Origin: Areca catechu | Taxonomy: Eukaryota; Streptophyta; Magnoliopsida; Arecales; Arecaceae | Assembly: GCA_021397845.1 (NCBI GenBank) | Contig: CM038052.1 | Coordinates: 35,572,449 to 35,636,448, forward strand | Length of the DNA stretch: 64,000 nucleotides | Direction of reading: 5' to 3' | In this document: piece by piece, positions 1-12,009 of the stretch | Numbering within the stretch: position 1 is the stretch's first letter | How the letters are laid out: the number at the start of each line of letters is the position of its first letter | Position numbers and translations under genes: made by a program | Notes under the pieces: model-generated | Told to the model about the DNA's origin: nothing | Databases searched by the model: none | What the model saw: the letters and a program-made list of their open reading frames with translations, nothing else

Positions 1-129
1 ACTTGAGTTATGTGAAGAACAGAACCAACAACCTATCGAGTCTTCAAATGAAATTCCTCAACCAGAAGTTCTTGTAGATCAAGAACAGCAACTATACACA
101 CCTCCTCTTTGAAGGTCAAACAGGATGCA

Positions 130-1728
130 GGGAGTACCTCTAAGATATGGCTTTGTCATCGGGGATGACAATGAAGCCAGTATCATTTAGAATGATGATC
201 CTATGACCTATTCGGAAGCTGTCGAGAGAAAAGACTCCGACAAATGGCTAAGTGCCATGAAATTTGAAATGGATTCCATGTATTCCAATCAGGTTTGGAC
301 CTTAGTAGATCCACTTGATGGAATTAACCCAATAGAATATAAATAGGTCTTTAAGAAGAAGATAGGAGCAGATGCTCAATTAGAAATCTCAAGGCCAGGC
401 TGGTAATAAAAGGTTTTAGATAAAAACATGGCATTGACTATGATAAAACCTTTTCTCCAGTAGCCATGCTCAAATCCATTCGGATATTGCTTGCCATAGC
501 AGCATACCATGATTATGAAATCTGGCAGATGGATGTCAAGACTGCTTTTCTTAATGGAAACCTTGAGGAAGAAGTCTATATGACATAGCCAGAAGGTTTT
601 GTCTCAAGTGGGAGACCAAACCAGGTATGCAAGTTAAAGAAGTCTATTTATGGACTAAAGCAACCGTCAAGGAGTTGGAACATCCATTTTGATGAAACAA
701 TCAAGAGTTTTGGTTTTGTTAGAAATGAGGATGAACCATGTGTGTATAAGAAGACAAGTGGGAGTGCACTTATTTTCTTGGTCTTGTATGTTGATGACAT
801 GCTAATCATTGGGAATTATATCCCAATGTTACAATCGGTTAAAACTTGGTTATCATCAAAGTCTTCCATGAAGGATTTGGGAGAAACATCCTATATACTA
901 GGTATAAAGATCTATAGAGATAGATCTAAAAGAATGCTAGGCTTATCCCAGTCAAGGTACATAGACTTAGTGTTGAAGAGATTCAACATGGATGGAAGTA
1001 AGAAAGGTTACTTGCCTATAAGTCAAGGCATACATCTCTCTAAGAAAATGTCTCCTAAGACATCAGAAGAAATAGAAAGGATGGCTATGATTCCTTATAC
1101 TTCGGCTGTAGGATCAATTATGTATGCTATGTTACGTACCAGACCTGATGTTGCTTATGCCTTGGGCATAGTGAGCAGGTTTCAGGCAGATCCAGGAGAG
1201 GATCATTGGAAAACTGTGAAAAATATTCTTAAGTACCTGAGAAGGACTAAAGATATTTTTCTAGTATATGAATAATCTGAATTGAAACTAGAAGGCTATA
1301 CAAATTCTAGTTTCCAATCAGATCCAGATGATAGCAAATCAACATCGGGGTATGTCTTCACCTTGAATGGTGGTGCAGTGAGTTGGAAGAGTATAAAGCA
1401 GCCAACAGTAGCTGACTCAGTTACTGAGGTAGAATACATAGCTGCAAGTGAAGCTATGAAGGAAGCTGTCTGGATGAAGAAATTCATCATGAAATTGGAC
1501 ATGGTTCCTGATGTACATCAGCCAGTGCCATTGTATTGTGATAACATTGGAGCTGTTGCACAAGCAAAGGAACAGAGGTCTCATCATAAGTCCAAGCACA
1601 TTCTAAGACGATTCTACCTCGTTCGAGAGATAATAGAAAGACAAGATATTATCATCGATCGAGTTGATACAAAGAACAATATAGCAGACCCATTTACTAA
1701 AGCATTACCCAAGCAGCAGCTAGATTGA
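130..1728 (+). pseudogene. Copia pol remnant: RT and RNase H
   Basis: The sequence encodes the C-terminal Copia polyprotein that copies element RNA into DNA. RT starts near 202 (MTYSEAV-like segment), followed by the MDVKTAFLNG motif near 529, a YGLKQ-like segment near 650 and the catalytic YVDDM motif near 788. The RNase H part runs from about 1282 to 1728 and includes GYTNSSFQSD, STSGYVF and the SKHI motif near 1594. Frame 1 holds from about 361 to 1728, apart from stops including TAG near 586 (PEGF context) and TAA at 1273. At least one frameshift lies near 330-360, where several further stops occur. The two open stretches 742-1275 and 1282-1728 are one frame split by that single TAA. It cannot make an intact polyprotein. 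Confidence 0.88.
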
Positions 1729-1787
1729 CACTTAGATAGTATGGGTATAAAGTATAAGGGCGATTAGCTTAAGTGCAAGTTGGAGAT

Positions 1788-4180
1788 TGAAAGAAAAGTG
1801 CCCTAAAAGCCAATCATTATAAGGGCATTTTTGTAATGTTCCAATTCTTGTATGACATTATATTAATAAAGGCATTTATTTTCATCATATACTGTTATGT
1901 CTTATTTATGGATTATGATGAATCCCATAGATTAAGGCAATAGAATTAGGGTTATGATAAAGATCATAACAGTGAGACCTAAGGTCCTATAAACCCTAAT
2001 CAAAATGTTCCTAGTCAATGGACCATTGATTCAAGGATCGATGAATCCGGTAAGACTAGCTTATCCTATGTATGCTCAGTTAATGAGGATGATTGGTCTC
2101 ACAACCATGTGTAGAGACACTAATACAAGGATAAGGATGCTCATCAGGGTATTAGTACACTGAACTGATCCGCACCGGGACTATCTTATGGAAGTCTTAC
2201 TGCTTGTCAAAAGATAGGTCTCAGAGTAGGAGTTATGCATGTGATCTTTAGACTTGAGGTCGCCATGGTTCCTTGTGCACACTAAGCCATATTTTTGGTT
2301 CATACTCATTCATGATATTGAATCATGTACGGGGTGTTCTGGGTATTGTGGAAGGTGTACGAAGGATATGAGTGGACCAACAAGGAATCGATCATTCCTG
2401 GTAAGAGGAAGTGTTATCCCATGTAATATCTTTGATGAGTGACTCAAGAAGCCTTTGATCAAAGTAGGATAAGATTAGAAGTGGTTTCTAATCAGTCATC
2501 AGTTGAGTCCTCGTGATCGAGCTGAGATTCGATATGACTAAGTATTAAGGTTTGACATATATCCTTACCTATCACTTAATCGAGATAATGGGAGATCGAA
2601 AGATTGAATTGCACGGTAACTTTCTACTGAAGGATATTTTGGTATTTTCTACCAAATTCCATATTTTCTGGGTAGGCATGACATGTTGCTAGATGCCAAT
2701 CTTATCTTGTAGGTTTTCATGAACCAATTGGATTGGTTTCATTAGTCAATTCGATGGATGTTTCGAATTAGACAATTAGGTGAGCCAATTTGACCTAATT
2801 AGGTCAATCAGGTTCGATTGGATCGAATCGGCTCAAACCTAAACCTACTGCTGGCTAAATGTAGAATCCAAAGGGTCACACACACTAGGGAGTTAACCAA
2901 GGAAGTCATTCATGGTTTTATTAGGATCATGGGATCCTAATTGGTTAGCTAGATTGCACACTAGCATGTGTAGGCTAACCTAATTCCTAACCCAAGTTGA
3001 CTTGGGTCCACTTGCTTGCTATTTTGATTAACCAATTTAAGAGAGACTTAAATTGGGTTAAATCTGGGTTAAGACAACATTTATCAGGTTTTATCCTAAT
3101 TTATTTGGACTTGGAATGCCACTTGGATTAGAGTCCAAGTCGGCATGGACTCTTGCCAAGGAAGAGAGGGCGTAGAAAGGACCAAGAGTCCTTCTGTAGC
3201 TGAATCACTTTGGTTGATTTATTTAGGAATCTCTTGGCACATATCCCCATGCCCCTTAGGATTGTTTTTGACCGGTCAACATGTTTTGAATTGGTGTGAA
3301 AAGGGAATGCATGCATGAAGAGATGCATCTCTTTATTTGGCGCGTGGCCTGAAGCAGTGTCCTTCTGCTATCAGGACTCTTCAATTTCTCTGATGCTTGG
3401 ATATTGAAAAGGCACCTCTTGGCTTCCTAGAGATCGGTACTTGCCATGTGGCAAGTGACAAATCATCCAGGAAAGAGAATGGATGCTGATATGCGCTTTG
3501 GTGAATGATAAGACATATTAGATATAATTTTTCAAGCCAGATAATTTCTCTTCGGTCTTGAAAAATCATAGCTGATAACATGTTGGGAGGACATATCATA
3601 TGCCCCTCTTAAAACTATAAATAGGGGTGATGATATGAGTTTCAGATATCTGATTCTGCCATAATGTTATTCTGAAAGTTTTTGTTCTCCCTCCCTCCTC
3701 CTTTAAGACAAACCTTGTCTCTTTAAGACAAGGTTGTTCTTACTAGGACAAGTCTTAGAATTTAAGACATAAGCCTATAGTGTTCTAGAGGAGGGTAATA
3801 CTAAATTCTAGAGTGGTTTTGGAAGGCATTCAGAGTACCCTACAGATGGATAGGGTGTCCTTCAAAGGTCAAAGTCCAGAAGGCTATCAAGAAGAATCCT
3901 AGTCAAGCAAGCAACTGAAGAAGGAATATTTTCTTGGTTCAATTCTCGTGTGGATCACCGTTGGAGGGCTTACACTTGTAAGCCTTGTGGAAAGAAGTGG
4001 AAAATAGCATTTCAGGTATATTTCTTGTACTTCATTTATGATTCATTAGTTGATAATGTCTAAAGGGATCCGGGAATTAGGGTTTCTTCTAGCCAATTAG
4101 GGTTCTCATGCTTGAATTTTTGTTTTAAAATTCACTTCCATATGTAGCATGATGACCTAGGCTCCTAGAAATTTCCATCA
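1788..4180 (+). repeat. 3' LTR of the plus-strand Copia element
   Basis: The LTR follows the polypurine-like tract, starts TGAAAGAAAAGTGCCC and ends near CCATCA, about 2.4 kb in all. It has no credible coding; the short open frames inside are chance. A TATA box (TATAAATA) sits at 3616-3623, about 560 bp before the LTR end, which is where plant LTR promoters usually lie. Because no second LTR copy is in the window, the right boundary is set only by the CA end and the switch to other sequence. Confidence 0.65.
3616..3623 (+). promoter_or_regulatory. LTR TATA box
   Basis: TATAAATAGGGG lies in the downstream third of the Copia LTR. This is the expected place for the RNA polymerase II promoter that starts the retrotransposon genomic RNA. 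The call rests on motif and position only. Confidence 0.5.
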
Positions 4181-6850
4181 ATATGATAAACTTATAGGTG
4201 TGCCAATTTTCTTAGAAATTTCCATCCCAAATCTTTTAAATATTTCTTTTGCATACTTTGTTTGGTTGATGAAGATTCCCTCTTTTATTTTCTTTATTTG
4301 AAGTCTGAGAAAGAAATTAAGTTATTCTATCAAGCTCATTTCGAACTCCCTCTACATTAACTTAGTAAATTCTTGACAAAAAAGTTTGTTAGTAGCACTA
4401 AAAATAATGTCATCTACATAGATTTGAACAACTAGCAAATTATCATCTTTTTTTTAAAAAAAATAAGGTATTATCTGCATTTCCTCTAATAAAATTATTT
4501 TTAAATAAAAATTTGCTTAAATGTTCATACCATGCATGAGGGACTTGTTTCAAACCGTATAATACCTTATGCAATTTATAGAAATGATTTGAAAAATCAT
4601 GATTTTCGAATCTGGGTGGTTGTTTAATATACACCGCTTCAAAAATTAAACTATTTAAAAATATACTTTTGACATCCATTTAATAAAGCTTGAAATCTAT
4701 AAAATAAGAAAAGGTAAATAATAATCTAATAGCTTCTAATCTAGCTACCAGTGTAAAACTTTTATCAAAGTCAATACCTTCTTCTTGACTATATCCTTTT
4801 GCAACTAATCTAGCTTTATTTTTTATAATTATATCATTTTTATCTTATTTATTTATGAAAATCTATTTAGCTCTAATGATAGAATGATCTATAGGTTTAT
4901 CTACAACGGTCCATACTTTATTTCTTTGAAATTGATTAAGTTCTTCTTATATAGAATTTATCTATTCAGAGTTGTTTTCGACTTCTATAGATTTAGGTTC
5001 CATTTATGATACAAAAGCTAAGTAATTGCAAGAATCTTTTAAGGATGATTGAGTTCTTATCCCTTGAGACTAATTACTAATAATAAGGTCTTTTGGGTGT
5101 CCCCATTTCTTAGATAGTCCATCTTTCTTTTGTTAAGATTTTGTACTTCCATCATCTTCCTTCTTTAAATTTTCATCTTTATTTCTAAGGGATGAATCTT
5201 TTAGTATGAGATCCTCTACTTTTTTGTTTTAAAATTTCTACATTATCATCCAAACCATCTTTTTTTCTTGAAGATTTAACATTAGCTTTATCAAATATAA
5301 TATGAATTGATTCTTCTACAATAAGGATCCTTTTGTTGAGGACTTTATATATCTTGCTAGATGATGAGTACCTAAAAAGATTCTCTTATCTGACTAAACA
5401 TCAAAATTTTTAAATTATTTTTACTATTATTCAATAATAATAATGATATCCAAAAATATGAAAGTAGCTAATGTTTGATTTTCTATTTTTTCAAAGTTCA
5501 TATAGAGTTTACTTTAAAATTGGAAAAATCAAAACACGATTTAAAACATAACATGTTCTATTTATTACTTCCATCCAAAATATCTTGGGGTCATCTTCAT
5601 ACAACATAGTGCATGCTATTTCTTTTAAAGTGCGATTCTTTCTTTCTAATATCCCATTTTGTTGAAATTTTTTAGGTGTAGAAAAACTATATTCAATTCC
5701 TTTTTCATCAAAAAGCTTTTAAGATTTTGATTTTCAAACTCTGTTTTATGATCATTACGAAGAAAGATAATTTAAAAGCTCTTTTCATTTGAAACTTTGT
5801 AATAAAATTTTATAAAAATTAAAAATAATTCATCTTTTTATGCTAAGAACAAAATCCATATAAATCTAGAAAATCATCAACAATAATTAGTCCATACCAT
5901 TTTCCTCCTAGGCTTGTAGTCCTATTAGATCCAAACAAAGCCATATGAAGAAGTTCCAAGGGTTTATTAGTTGAAACCATGCCTTTTAGTTTGAAAGAAT
6001 TTCTAGATTATTTTTTAAATTGACATGCATCATAAATATAATTTTTTCGAGTTTTAGTTTTGATAAACCTTTTACAATATTTCTTTTAAGAAGTTTTGAA
6101 AGTAAATTCATACTTGCATGACCTAATTTATGAAACAATAACTAACTAGTCTCATTGCTTTTAGTATTCATGATGACTAACAATGACCATTCTTTTAAGA
6201 CAAATCATTTAGATATACTATATAGATATTGTCATGTCTATATCCAATAAATACAATACTATCATTAATAGAAAAAAATGTAATGCACATAGATGATTCA
6301 AAAACTATTTTGCAACTTTTATCACAAAATTGATTTATGCTAAGAAGATTATGCTTTAAACTGTCACTAGTAAAATATTTTTAATAAATATAGAAGGGAA
6401 GATACAAATTTTACTAATACCAAGTATGTGACTTTTTTCATTATCTCTAAATATAATCATTCCTATTTTCTTTGCATCAAAGGTGATGAATTAAATCTTG
6501 TCACTTGTCTTGAGCACCCGATATTAAGATATCATTTTCTTTTTCTTTCTTGGACTGTAAGATATATCTATATAAGTATTCAAGTCATAGCTTTAGGTAC
6601 CCAAGTCATTTTGGATCCTATGGAGTTAGTCTTGTTGGTTTCTTTTTGAACCCATACCTTTTTAACCATTTTGTCATTAAATTTTTTAGAATTACAAAGA
6701 TAAGCTTTATGTCCTACTTTTCCACAACAAAATATATGTTGTTTGAAAAAGAGCTAAAAGGGGCATTGTCAAAGTTCTTCAAAATTTTTTGTTTCTTTTA
6801 TGTTTCAAAGTCCAAACCGACTTTGTTGAAAATAGCCCTTTGATTATTTA
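4181..6850 (-). mobile_element. Decayed Ty1/Copia element, internal region
   Basis: Read on the minus strand, the segment runs from a gag zinc-knuckle-like stretch (near 6715, KVGHKAYLC) through a WVPKA-type hinge (near 6600), protease remnants (6300-6560) and integrase (about 5450-6050, VVDDFLDLYGF and the copia IN C-terminal region). RT follows (4200-4900) with MDVKSIFLNS, YGLKQVPHAWYEHL and an intact YVDDIIF near 4400. No LTR is recognisable at either end. The right side meets CACTA sequence and the left side abuts the other Copia LTR. AT-rich decay, many stops and frameshifts mark it as old. Confidence 0.8.
4200..4900 (-). pseudogene. Copia reverse transcriptase fragment
   Basis: This RT fragment is on the minus strand. 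The longest open piece (4443-4679, 78 residues) begins MDVKSIFLNS and contains YGLKQVPHAWYEHL, the Copia RT signature. The frame continues downstream with QIYVDDIIFSATN (catalytic aspartates retained) and then KYAKEIFKRFGM. Upstream, remnants of the RT N-terminus are readable to about 4900. In-frame stops and frameshifts occur throughout, so it is a pseudogene despite the conserved active site. Confidence 0.82.
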
Positions 6851-6990
6851 AGATCATTTAAAGTATTTCAGAGCTAAGAGTAAATTCATTATAAAAAAAA
6901 GGCTTATTATCAAATGTTATTATTTAAGATCATTTGAAGTAGTTTGGAGCTAAGAGTAAATTCACTGCAAGAAAGAGGCTTATTAATGAT
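6842..6990 (+). repeat. 76-bp tandem duplication holding a CACTA-type terminus
   Basis: The segment beginning AGATCATTT at 6851 is repeated from 6927, a 76-bp period. Both copies share the GAGCTAAGAGTAAATTCA core and a GGCTTATTA tail. The second copy contains CACTGCAAGAAAGAGGC at 6963, one base from the usual plant CACTACAAGAAA terminus. The first copy has a decayed version (CATTATAAAAAAAAGGC) near 6888. The flank and the terminus were therefore duplicated together. Confidence 0.6.
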
Positions 6991-7299
6991 GGCTAATTAG
7001 CCGTTGCTAATAAGTATTTTTAGCAACTAAAAAATAACAGGATAATTTATCATTGCTAATATTATTAGTAGCAACATTTTGAATATTAGCAATGGCAAAA
7101 ATCATTACTAATACTTTTTAAATTTACATTCTTTATTTTAAAAATGTATTAGCGATAAAGTTTTTATTATTAGCGACAATGATTAGTCATCGCTAATAAT
7201 TAACCTGAATAATAGTGGTCAGCATGGAAAAAAAATGAGGATTTACTGATGACTTTTAGTGATAACAATCTTTGCCATTAATAACAGTGGTCTCCAAAA

Positions 7300-8300
7300 T
7301 CCTTTAGGCATCCGATGGTGAAAAAAATTTCCCTCCGTTCCCCTGCCCTGCTCCCATCACCGGATCCCTCCTCCCAGCACCGTAATCCCCACATCGTACA
7401 TGCTCCCCTTACTGTGCTGCCCATTGTGGTTCCCCACTCTGTGCCTTGTGCTCCCTAGGCCAGATCTAGCCTCCTGGTGGCAGTTTGCCATCCTCATGCT
7501 ACTGCTCCCCTTTCTCTCCACCCGTCGAGATGCTATCCTTGTCGGCTACCAGAACTACATCCCCATGCTCCCACGTTGTTATCCCCATTGCCCTGTTGCT
7601 ATGCCCCCATCTTCGCAACCACATCCCTGTGCCACCATCCTCAAGCTAACATCGTGTCTTCATGTTGCCATCCTATCCCCACACCACCCTCCCCTCCCTA
7701 CACCATTATCTATTCTCGCACCTCAATCTACACATGTTGGATCTACCATCCGTAGCACCTGCCTATCACTGATGTTGTAAGTATTAACAATGGTGATGAT
7801 GATAATAGAGCCATCATCAAAAATTATTTTTTATTTAAAATATATTAATTAAATTTAATTATTTATTTTATTTTTATAATTAATTAGATGATAATTAAAT
7901 TAATTAATTAGTTGATTAATTAATTAATTAGGTGTGCATGGATGCATTCCCTACATGCTTGGAACCTGGGTCTCAGCATGCTGAGCACAATCAGGGGTGA
8001 AGGTCACATGCCCTACACCTCGGGTCATGGGAAGGTGCCAGGCAGGATTGCAAACACAGGGGTCGAGATGTGCCCAATGTGCTTGGACCTCAGGTCTTAG
8101 TTGGTGTCCAGGGCAACCACCCCTCGCATGCCCCGTGCACTCAGACCAATGGAAGGTGGGAGGAGCATTATAAATACGGAGGTCGGGGCATGCCACGTGC
8201 ACTCAGGCCTCAGGTCCCAACCAACATCCAAGGCAACCAGCCATCTCATAAGGGCCGAGTGCATATTCTATAACATCCTATAATTAGGTGTTAATTTAAC
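7300..8300 (+). other. CACTA 5' region, non-coding
   Basis: 7320-7780 is C/T-rich and translates to low-complexity Pro/Leu/His strings in several frames. I regard it as non-coding leader. 7830-7930 is nearly pure A/T with repeated TTAATTAA. 7930-8260 holds two imperfect copies of a roughly 125-bp unit (GTGCNCTCAGGCCTCAGGT-like, near 8060 and 8190). A TATA-like TATAAATA at about 8170 could be the transposase promoter, but that is a guess from position. Confidence 0.4.
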
Positions 8301-8821
8301 TAATTAATTTAGTATTAATTTTAAAAAAATTGCACTTCATAGAACTATAGACCTGTCTTTTGATTAATATACACATTCTATGGCATCCATATATTTATAT
8401 ATTCGTATATAGGTGAGAGAATTATGTACATTGGTCAATTGATTGTTTAGTGTGGATAGTTTGGAAAATGCAATTAATTATATAGGTAATTGTAGTAATT
8501 AAACTATATGTTGAGGGTTCTAAGAAATTTTAGACATCATTTTCGTTTGGTTCTCCTCACATATTTTCAGTCATGTAGGGAGAACTAAGAAGAAATGTTG
8601 TCGAAAGTTTTTTTAACCTCTATTACATATCATTTGATTACTGTAATTGACCTATACAATTAATGCATTTTCTGAATGGGACAGGACCTTCTATACCTAT
8701 TAGTTGATGGTAGGATGTGTTTGTTATGTAAGCCATTTTAAATGATAAAATAGTTAATAAGTAATTGCCTTATATTTATATATGCAGAATCCATAGATAG
8801 TATGCCATAGATCGTAGTTGG

Positions 8822-11800
8822 ATGGATCGACAAGTAGTCAATGGAATGATTTTTGTTGAATATAGGGAGAGTATAAGTACATATATGATTATGTTTTTGG
8901 AAATGGGACACTCTTATATCCAGAATAGGCTCATTGCTCATGTAAGAGATGTGGCAATAGCAAAATTTTGATAGGGATACAATTTCTCTCTATTTATATA
9001 GGAGTGGATTTATGGCAAACTAGATGCATTGGTTCTTGCATGGAAAGACATGGGAGATGGTTATAAGGGTTAGAGGTGAGCAGGATAAGAACATAGATAG
9101 AATGGTAGACATGGTTATAAATATGGGTAGTCATAAATTTAATTAGATTGTAGAGGATGATCTGGAAGCTGGTAATGGCAATTTCTACCGTATGCTGAAA
9201 GATAATGATGAACCATTATGGTTGGAATGTGAAATACATACTCTATTATCAGCTATATCATAGTTGTTGAACATGAAGGTTGAGTTTAATATGATGGTCA
9301 ATTGTTATGATAGTATGGTAGCAATAATAAAGAAATTACTTTTGAAAGATGAGAAACTTATTGGAAGCTTCTATGCTTCAAAGAAAATGATGCAAGGATT
9401 AGGCATGGGATACGAAAAGATAGATGCATGCCATAATGATTACATGCTTTTCTAAGGGGGACCAATTGAACAGCTCATGTGATATATGCGGTGAAAGCCG
9501 AGATAAGAGTGTAGGAATCAGAAGGACACACCATACAAGGTTCTTCGATACCTTTTCCTCACTCCTAGACTTTAGAGGCTCTACTTGTCCAAGAAAATTG
9601 TTGATAGATAAGATGACATAGAAAGGATTCATAAGCACACCAATATAATGAGTCATCCATCAAAAGTGAGGCATTGAAGAAATTTAATACTTGTCACCCT
9701 TGTTTGCTAAAGAATGATGCAATGTTTGATTGGGTCTATCTATGGATAGGTTTACATCGTTCAATCATGCAATAGCCCCTTATTCATATTGGTCAATCTT
9801 TGTTACTCCATATAATCTGCTGCTTGGGATATGCATAAAAAAATATAATATCTTTCTTATATTAGTGATTCTTGGACCATGACATCCTAGTAGAAATATT
9901 GATATATATAAAAGACCTCTTGTTGATAAGCTAAAAGTCTTATGGTCTGATGGCACATGTATTTTTGATGCATTGAAGTAGAAATTTGTAATGAAAGCTA
10001 CAGTAGACCATTAGCAATTTTTTTTCTTATGGGATGTTATCAGGATAGAGTACTCATAGAAAGCTAGCATGTCCTATTGCATAGAGAATACAAAATCATT
10101 TCAACTTGAGCATGATTATAAGCCCTACTAGTTAGATTGTCATTGCCAATTTCTTCATAAGCGTCATGCTTTTTGAAAGTAGCTGGACAATTTCAGGGAC
10201 CGTGCACCCCCACACCTCAGTGCTATGGAAGTGTTTCAGAGGGTATCACAACTGAATGAAGTCCAGTTTAGCATACTATTTGATAAGCAAAAACCTTGAA
10301 AATTTGGTAGAACTCATAACTGGATGAAACGCAGCATCTTCTAGAAATTGATGTATTGATCAACCAATTTGATCCATCATAAGCTTGATATCATGCACAT
10401 TGAGAATAATATATTCAATAATATTTTCTATACTATTATGGATGTGAAGGGCAAGATGAAGGATAACCCAAAGGTTCAAGTAGATATGAAGAACATATGC
10501 AAGCATCCTTTATTAGAGTTGGTTGAGGTGTCACCTGAAAAATTTCTAAAGCCAAAAGCACATATACCTTAATGATGGAGTAGTTGAAAGATATTTGCGA
10601 ATGGTGTAAAAATCTTAAATTTTTATATGGTTATGCAAGTAATCTAGCTTGGTGCATCAATATCAAAGATTGCAGATTATATAGGCTAAAGAGCCATGAT
10701 TGTCATATCTTCATCCGATGAATACTACCATTGGCTTAGCATTGTCTCCTTTCCAACTCCATATGGAGTTCTTTGACCAAGTTTAGTCTTTTCTTCAAAG
10801 ATTATTGTATTACCGAACTATCCACCAACCACATCTCCAATATTGAGGCTAGCAGTGTGGAGACCATATGCAAGTTAAAGAAGATATCCTTTCCTACCTT
10901 CTTCGACTCAATGGAGTACCTCGTGATTCATCTAGCATATGAAGCTAGGATGGAGGGACTAATACAGTATAGGTGGATGTATTTATTTGAAAAATATATA
11001 CATAGTCTCAAGAAGAAAGTAAAAAGTAAGGCCAGAGTTGAAGGTTCTATTGCAGAGGCTTGTATAATAGAAGAAATTTTATATTTCAGCTGATACTACT
11101 TTAATCCCAGTGTGTAGACAAAGTTGACTCAAGTTGGTCGAAATGATAATAGTTATGGTGAGGGATCATAGCTGGAGATCTTAATATTTGCCTATCTAAC
11201 TCATGAATTTGGGAATGAGGTTCGCCAAGTTTTAACTGATATTGAATTTTGACAAGTAGATACATATATTTTGTTAAATTGCAAGTCAACTTATATATTA
11301 AGTGTCCATCAAAATCCCAATTCTTTAATCACTTATTTCGGTATACTTATCTTATGCATGTTTAGGTAATTAATGAGATGCTAAGATGGGATAACTTAAA
11401 AATAAGTGAGCAAGAAATTTCTGCATGGCACTTACAAAACTTTACAAATTGGTTCCACCAATTAGTAAGCATCAATTGTCACTTAATATGTTTTAATTTC
11501 TCTAATTTATTTTTTATAATATGTAGGTCATACAAGGGGTGAACAAATACCTAAAGCTAAGACCATTAAAGTATGGGTTAACAAAATACGTGGCATGTTA
11601 TAATGGCTATAACATAAATAGTTCTAAATTTCATACCCAGTGATATAGTATTATAAGAGCATAATGAATAGCGGTGTGTATAAAGGGCTAGTGGAAAGAG
11701 ATAGAGAGCTACTACTATAGAATCCTTGAAGAAGTGATCAAGTTGACCTACATTAAAGGTAATAGTGTTATTCTATTTAAGTGTCAATGATTTGATAATG

Positions 11801-11990
11801 ACAAGGTATGAAGGTTGATCCACCACACAGACTTATTAAAATCAAACATGGATTATCATTTATACTAGCTCAACAAGCTGTCCAAGTGCATTATACTCCT
11901 TTTCCATCAAGGAAGAGAGGAAAGATTGGTGAGCTATATACAAATTAAGTCTTGAGCCATTCATTATGTGCTTGAAGAAGAAGAAGAGCC
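8822..11990 (+). pseudogene. CACTA transposase (TNP2 family) pseudogene
   Basis: This is the remains of the transposase that cuts and moves CACTA elements. In order: a transposase-associated N-terminal domain (8822-9060, MDRQVVNG start and the LYLYRSGFMAN and HWFLHGKTWE segments); the TNP2 N-terminal part (9160-9600, FYRMLKDN, YEKIDACHNDY and the RYLFLTPRL segment); the TNP2 core (9700-10360, VDKLKVLWSDGT-like and SAMEVFQRV); the hallmark LDIMHIENNIFNNI at 10376 followed by GKMKDNPK; and a DUF4218-like domain (10773-11290, FFDSMEYLVIHLAYEA and QYRWMYLFEKY). After an apparent intron (about 11300-11520) a DUF4216-like end (11520-11990) has KYVACYNGYN and SVILFKC. More than a dozen stops and several frameshifts are present. 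Domain order matches full-length CACTA transposases. Confidence 0.87.
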
Positions 11991-12009
11991 CCATTTACCA
12001 TAATGCTTT

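Larger units (their letters stand above)
1..4180 (+). mobile_element. Ty1/Copia LTR retrotransposon, 3' part only
   Basis: Seen: a plus-strand Copia pol remnant ends near 1728. It is followed by a short purine-rich stretch (about 1775-1787) and a long LTR-like segment to 4180. The 5' LTR, gag and most of the integrase lie left of the window. Family knowledge: Copia order is gag-PR-IN-RT-RNase H-LTR, and the order here (hinge after IN, RT, RNase H, LTR) fits. The 3' limit at 4180 is where the sequence ends in CCATCA and minus-strand Copia RT coding begins, so this element may have inserted into the second Copia copy. That inference cannot be tested, because the left flank is missing. Confidence 0.85.

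Noticed and set aside
7400..7780. 126-codon Pro/Leu-rich frame near the CACTA start
   Set aside because: It is C/T-rich low-complexity DNA with equally good frames in other phases, has no family resemblance and lies in an element leader.
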